Shown here one piece after another: positions 34,209 through 37,531 of a DNA stretch of 37,531 nucleotides. Made by a program: the position numbers and the translations under genes. Position 1 is the first letter of the stretch; each line of letters opens with the position of its first letter. The notes beneath the pieces are model-generated. The model had not been told where the DNA came from. It ran no database searches and saw only the letters and a program-made list of their open reading frames with translations. This DNA is from Gammaproteobacteria bacterium. Lineage in GTDB: Bacteria; Pseudomonadota; Gammaproteobacteria; GRL18. Location: contig JALSUJ010000193.1 of assembly GCA_027071355.1 (NCBI GenBank), positions 1 through 37,531 on the forward strand, in the 5' to 3' direction.

Positions 34209-35192
34209 ATGAAACTTTATTTATGTTTACCCGTCATTTTATCGTTGCTGGCCGGTTGTGCGGCAAATGCCCCGCGTCAGTACGACCCCTTGCACAGCGA
34301 GGCGTACAATATTGCGCGGGCGGATGGTTTGACCCTGGGACGTACCGATGATATTCATGATGTGCCTTACAGCAAAATCAAGGAAGCAACTAAAAACGTT
34401 GGACCTAATCATACCGGAACAGTATTAGGTCTGGCTTCCTCTGCCAGCGATTTTGCCAACCTGTCAACCCCACCACCGGGGTTCTCCAGCGCCATGAGTG
34501 GAACATTCTTTTTGCTGGGTGCATTGCTGAATACAGGGCATTACCCGCGTGCATTAGGGGGACATGTGATTGCCTGGATGCCGGCGGATATTGTCAAGGA
34601 CAAAGCGCATCCCAACCTGACCATGAAAGCCATCTACAAAAAGGCCGTCTGGGATGCGTTAAAAGCAAACGGTTATACCATCGAACAGAAACCGCGTCAT
34701 AGAAATGGCTATCATTTTATACGCTATGTGTTAACCGGGCATAATTGCAATCCGGATAAAGTGGCTGCGTATGCGAAAAAACATGATTTTTATAACACAA
34801 AATACGAGTGTGAGCTGAGTATTAATTTCAATGGTGGCATTGATAATGAACCTGACCTGGTATGGCCGCCTGCGTGGATAGGCAAGAAAAAAAGATATTA
34901 TTACGGTAGCGGTGAAAAAGATCCTGGTATTGGGTATGCTATTAGAATTATTAGTATTGAACCAGACACATATGACAGTAAATATATTGACCTAATAAAC
35001 TTTGAAAAGGTCAACATTCAGTTATCAATGAACTTGCCAGATTGGTTTTATCTTTATTGGCCACCAAATCCTAAACGTCCTTACCCAGTCATTCTAAACA
35101 AGGACAGGGTGCTGTATTTTATACAGCCTGACCCAAAGAAAAAGCATGCGTCACCCCCGGTGCCAACGACCGAGAGCGCCGCATTAAAATAA
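34209..35192 (+). CDS. Lipoprotein of unknown function downstream of traN
   Basis: This 327-residue lipoprotein has the signal MKLYLCLPVILSLLAGCAAN with lipobox AGC. The mature protein has no recognised domain. It shows a glycine- and serine-rich hydrophobic stretch (about 75-105), two cysteines (GHNCNPDK and KYECEL) that may pair, and a proline-rich C-terminus. It has its own strong promoter and GGAGA ribosome binding site, so it may be expressed independently of the tra operon, for example as a surface or exclusion function. That is context only. Confidence 0.65.
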   Translation: MKLYLCLPVILSLLAGCAANAPRQYDPLHSEAYNIARADGLTLGRTDDIHDVPYSKIKEATKNVGPNHTGTVLGLASSASDFANLSTPPPGFSSAMSGTFFLLGALLNTGHYPRALGGHVIAWMPADIVKDKAHPNLTMKAIYKKAVWDALKANGYTIEQKPRHRNGYHFIRYVLTGHNCNPDKVAAYAKKHDFYNTKYECELSINFNGGIDNEPDLVWPPAWIGKKKRYYYGSGEKDPGIGYAIRIISIEPDTYDSKYIDLINFEKVNIQLSMNLPDWFYLYWPPNPKRPYPVILNKDRVLYFIQPDPKKKHASPPVPTTESAALK

Positions 35193-35292
35193 ATGCCGAT
35201 TGAATAAAGACGGAAAGAAAATTCCGTATGCAAGAAAAATAAATTAACCCACCACCTTCCGGTGGCAACAAAACAAAACAACGAGAAAAATA
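35193..35292 (+). other. Intergenic hairpins before the S49 protease gene
   Basis: Two small inverted repeats stand in this 100-bp gap: CGGAA/TTCCG (about 35211-35226) and CCACC-TTCC-GGTGG (about 35252-35266). Neither is followed by a T-tract, so they are not convincing terminators. GAGAAAAATA precedes the next ATG as a weak ribosome binding site. Confidence 0.35.
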
Positions 35293-36300
35293 ATGAACGA
35301 CGAAAACAACAAAACCGTTGAGCCTAACGCCACCGAGGCGTTAATCAAAACACTGGAACGCTCACAGCAATTGGAGCAAAACCGCATCAATCAGGACGAA
35401 AAAAACCTGAAATGGGGAAAATTGAAATTTTATTTGATTGTGGCCTTTTTTGCACTCGGTGCATTACCCTATATGGGCGCTATGTATAAGATATTTGGTG
35501 AAAACAACACAACCAAGAATGACTATGTGGATGCTGTTAAATTAGACGGTCCGATTGAGCCAGGTGAAAAAAATAGTGCAGAAAAAATAAATCAGGCACT
35601 GGATACTGCCTTTAATGATAAAAAGGCCAAAGGAATTGTCTTCCTGGTCAATAGCCCCGGTGGAACACCCGTGCAGGCAGCGCTTATTGCTGATTACATC
35701 AAGATGCTAAGGAAAGAACATCCCAAGAAAAAGATCATAACGGTTGCTGAGGATGTTATGGCCAGTGGTGCATATATGGCGGCTATGGGTACGCATACGA
35801 TATACGCACATAAATCCAGTATTGTTGGATCGATCGGTGTCGTAACAGAAAGTTTTGGCTATCCAAAAATAATGAAAAAAATAGGACTGGAGCGACGAGT
35901 GCATGTTTCGGGTAAATACAAACGCAGCCTGGACCCTTATTTTCCAGAAAAACCGGAAGACGTAAAAATTATGCAAAAACGCCTGGATGATGTTCATAAT
36001 CAATTTATTACTATTGTGAAGAAATCACGCGGTAACCGGCTTAAAGCCTCGGATGATGTGCTTTTTAACGCGGAAGTCTGGACGGGTGATGAAGCACTCA
36101 AATTAGGCTTAATTGATGGACTGGGATCCATTGACAGCATTATCCGAAAAGAATTTGGCGTGAAATATTATAAAGTTGTGACCGAACCTGTACCGTTCAT
36201 AGACCAATTTACAAAATCGATTCGTAAGCAAGTTTCATTGCTGTATCAGAAAATACTGACATCAAATTCTTCAGGCAATATGGAGGCAATTTTAAAATGA
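35293..36300 (+). CDS. S49-family (SppA/SohB-like) membrane serine protease
   Basis: This 335-residue protein has a cytoplasmic head (1-44), one membrane segment (about 45-64) and an S49 domain. The nucleophile motif is VMASGAYMAA with Ser158. The general-base lysine is probably Lys210 in GKYKRSLDPYF. The oxyanion-region VNSPGGTP and the SSIVGSIGVV strand are present. S49 enzymes cleave membrane-associated peptides and proteins. Similar genes occur within transfer regions of large MOB-H plasmids. The substrate here is unknown, and the adjacent lipoproteins or residual signal peptides are candidates. It overlaps the next gene by 4 bp. Confidence 0.88.
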   Translation: MNDENNKTVEPNATEALIKTLERSQQLEQNRINQDEKNLKWGKLKFYLIVAFFALGALPYMGAMYKIFGENNTTKNDYVDAVKLDGPIEPGEKNSAEKINQALDTAFNDKKAKGIVFLVNSPGGTPVQAALIADYIKMLRKEHPKKKIITVAEDVMASGAYMAAMGTHTIYAHKSSIVGSIGVVTESFGYPKIMKKIGLERRVHVSGKYKRSLDPYFPEKPEDVKIMQKRLDDVHNQFITIVKKSRGNRLKASDDVLFNAEVWTGDEALKLGLIDGLGSIDSIIRKEFGVKYYKVVTEPVPFIDQFTKSIRKQVSLLYQKILTSNSSGNMEAILK

Positions 36301-36887
36301 AGCAACCCTTGGAAAAATTGGTTATCGGAATTTTAATGGTGTTACTGGCCGCCTGCAGCAAGGAAGACGTTAAAAAGGTACCGGTGGCAGACTGCGTTTA
36401 CCCTGATGATTTATCATCCCCCGCACCCGGCTGGGTATGTGATCAAAAAAACAAGGATATTGCAGTTTCTGCTGTTGGTACCGCCAAAAAATCCAAAGCC
36501 GGTTATGGCTTTATGAAGAATATGGCCGTAACTGATGCACGGGTACAACTTGCACAGGCAATAAAGGTTCACGTAGAAAACATGGTGAAGCAGTATGCTG
36601 AAACGACGGGGGCAGCAGACTCAGAAACGGTAGATAAGGTGAATACTTCGGTAACCAGGCAGATTACCGACCAGAGCCTGACTGGTTCTAAACTGTATAA
36701 AACCAGTTTAAGCCCGAAAGGTGATCTGTATGTCCTGGTTGGTATGGATAATGCAGCAATAGAAACGCAAACCGTGAACGCATTAAAAACCAGCATGGGC
36801 AATGATCGTGCTCTGTGGCAACAGTTCAAAGCTCAGAAGGGCCAGGATGAGATGGCTGCAGCCATTGCTTCACAAAAAGAAAAATGA
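36297..36887 (+). CDS. LPP20-like lipoprotein
   Basis: This 196-residue lipoprotein has the signal MKQPLEKLVIGILMVLLAACS with lipobox AAC. The mature part fits the LPP20 pattern: a GWVCDQ start, an AVGTAKKSKAGYGFMKNMA stretch, ARVQLAQAIKVHVE, and DLYVLVGMDNA followed by ALKTSMGNDRALWQQF. The family is found in outer-membrane lipoproteins of many bacteria, and its molecular role is not settled. It is translationally coupled to the S49 protease and to the paralogue that follows. Confidence 0.7.
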   Translation: MKQPLEKLVIGILMVLLAACSKEDVKKVPVADCVYPDDLSSPAPGWVCDQKNKDIAVSAVGTAKKSKAGYGFMKNMAVTDARVQLAQAIKVHVENMVKQYAETTGAADSETVDKVNTSVTRQITDQSLTGSKLYKTSLSPKGDLYVLVGMDNAAIETQTVNALKTSMGNDRALWQQFKAQKGQDEMAAAIASQKEK

Positions 36888-37531
36888 TTCACTCCTGGAA
36901 CAAATTAATTATTTTGTTGTTATTAGCGGTATCAGTATCTGCTTGCAGCCTCCTAAACAGTATCCAGGAATCGATGGACAGCGAATATTACTGGAAACAT
37001 CACTGTGCCTTCTATGGTGCGCCTGTTAAAAAAACGATGAAGTGGCATGCGCCAGAATGGGTATGCAACCGCTATCATGGACCGATGAGAAAAAGTGTTT
37101 ACTACATAAGCATGGATAATCCATCAAAACCGTCAAAAGATAGTCATAATACCCGTGTGAAGAATCTCTTTGATTATCAGCTATCACATATAGCTAAACG
37201 TATACGTGATGAACTAGAAAACATGATCATAACGATTGCTGAAGAAGGCCATATAACAGATGGTGTCGTTGATCATGATGAAAAAAAGTTATTTTACGCA
37301 AAATTAAACAAACTGATATCTCCGATACAAAAAAAATTCACGAAAGACACATTGCGTAATGTCAAAATATACGATGATGTCACCGATCCAAATGGAATTT
37401 TGTATCTGCGAATAGGGATAAATAGAAATACACTAGAAAAACAGCTTGATCAGGCATTAAAAACCAGCATGACGAACCAGCATGCATTATGGAAGCAATT
37501 GTTCGTTTACAATGATCCGGATAAACTTATC
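36884..37531 (+). CDS. Second LPP20-like lipoprotein, 3' end outside the window
   Basis: The frame runs open from ATG 36884 (overlapping the preceding TGA) to the last base, 216 codons. It begins MIHSWNKLIILLLLAVSVSAC, a lipoprotein signal with lipobox SAC. It is a paralogue of the previous gene: HAPEWVCNRYHG parallels APGWVCDQ, YLRIGINRNTLEKQ parallels YVLVGMDNAAIETQ, and ALKTSMTNQHALWKQL parallels ALKTSMGNDRALWQQF. It has a longer charged middle region. The pair may form a hetero-oligomer in the envelope. Confidence 0.7.
   Translation, partial: MIHSWNKLIILLLLAVSVSACSLLNSIQESMDSEYYWKHHCAFYGAPVKKTMKWHAPEWVCNRYHGPMRKSVYYISMDNPSKPSKDSHNTRVKNLFDYQLSHIAKRIRDELENMIITIAEEGHITDGVVDHDEKKLFYAKLNKLISPIQKKFTKDTLRNVKIYDDVTDPNGILYLRIGINRNTLEKQLDQALKTSMTNQHALWKQLFVYNDPDKLI

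Noticed and set aside
1-37531. tRNA, rRNA, antibiotic-resistance or toxin-antitoxin genes
   Set aside because: I looked for conserved cloverleaf or rRNA sequences and for familiar resistance and toxin-antitoxin proteins on both strands and found none.

Overview
The window is the core of a large conjugative plasmid (or a closely related integrative conjugative element) from a gammaproteobacterium. It carries an iteron origin with a Rep_3-type initiator, a MOB-H (TraI_2/HD-fold) relaxase, a TraD coupling protein and an almost complete F-type type IV secretion system in the order seen in MOB-H elements such as IncHI, IncA/C and SXT/R391: traI-traD-orf-DUF4400, then traL-E-K-B-dsbC-V-A-C-trbI-traF-trbC/W-U-N. 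The DNA is moderately AT-rich. I cannot name the host species.

Layout. 1-183 is the right end of an IS200/IS605-type element (C-terminus of TnpB plus the end hairpin). 219-992 is an orphan membrane protein with a coiled-coil tail. 998-4076 holds two divergent genes: a Tus-family replication-terminator protein on the minus strand and a RecG-like helicase on the plus strand. 4160-4623 is the origin, with seven iterons in a 5+2 arrangement, followed by rep. A minus-strand lipoprotein gene separates rep from the relaxase/coupling operon (6696-12153). 12329-19459 encodes a giant secreted protein of about 2,376 residues with tandem Ig-like repeats. A degenerate IS605-like relic lies at about 19.47-19.80 kb. 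The pilus and secretion-channel genes run from 20032 to 34155. The end of the window holds a lipoprotein, an S49 (SppA-like) membrane protease and two paralogous LPP20-like lipoproteins, the last cut by the window edge.

Two regulatory or mechanistic patterns stand out. First, the Tus-like and RecG-like genes share a 17-bp element, present once at each start in inverted orientation. Each copy supplies the -10 box of its promoter and resembles the 5' half of an E. coli Ter site. The pair sits next to the origin, which suggests a plasmid-borne fork-arrest and fork-rescue module. Second, a 29-30 bp imperfect dyad (TGAAGGT-like left arm, A-rich spacer, CACCTTCAG-like right arm) recurs upstream of rep, traI, the giant Ig-like gene, dsbC and a small traC-like gene, with weaker versions before traL and the 28691 gene. 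A -10-like hexamer usually follows 24-26 bp later. This looks like a plasmid-wide operator linking replication and transfer.

A further oddity is a 77-codon gene at 25091. It is a diverged, internally deleted copy of the Walker-A segment of TraC and is placed directly upstream of traC with its own ribosome binding site.
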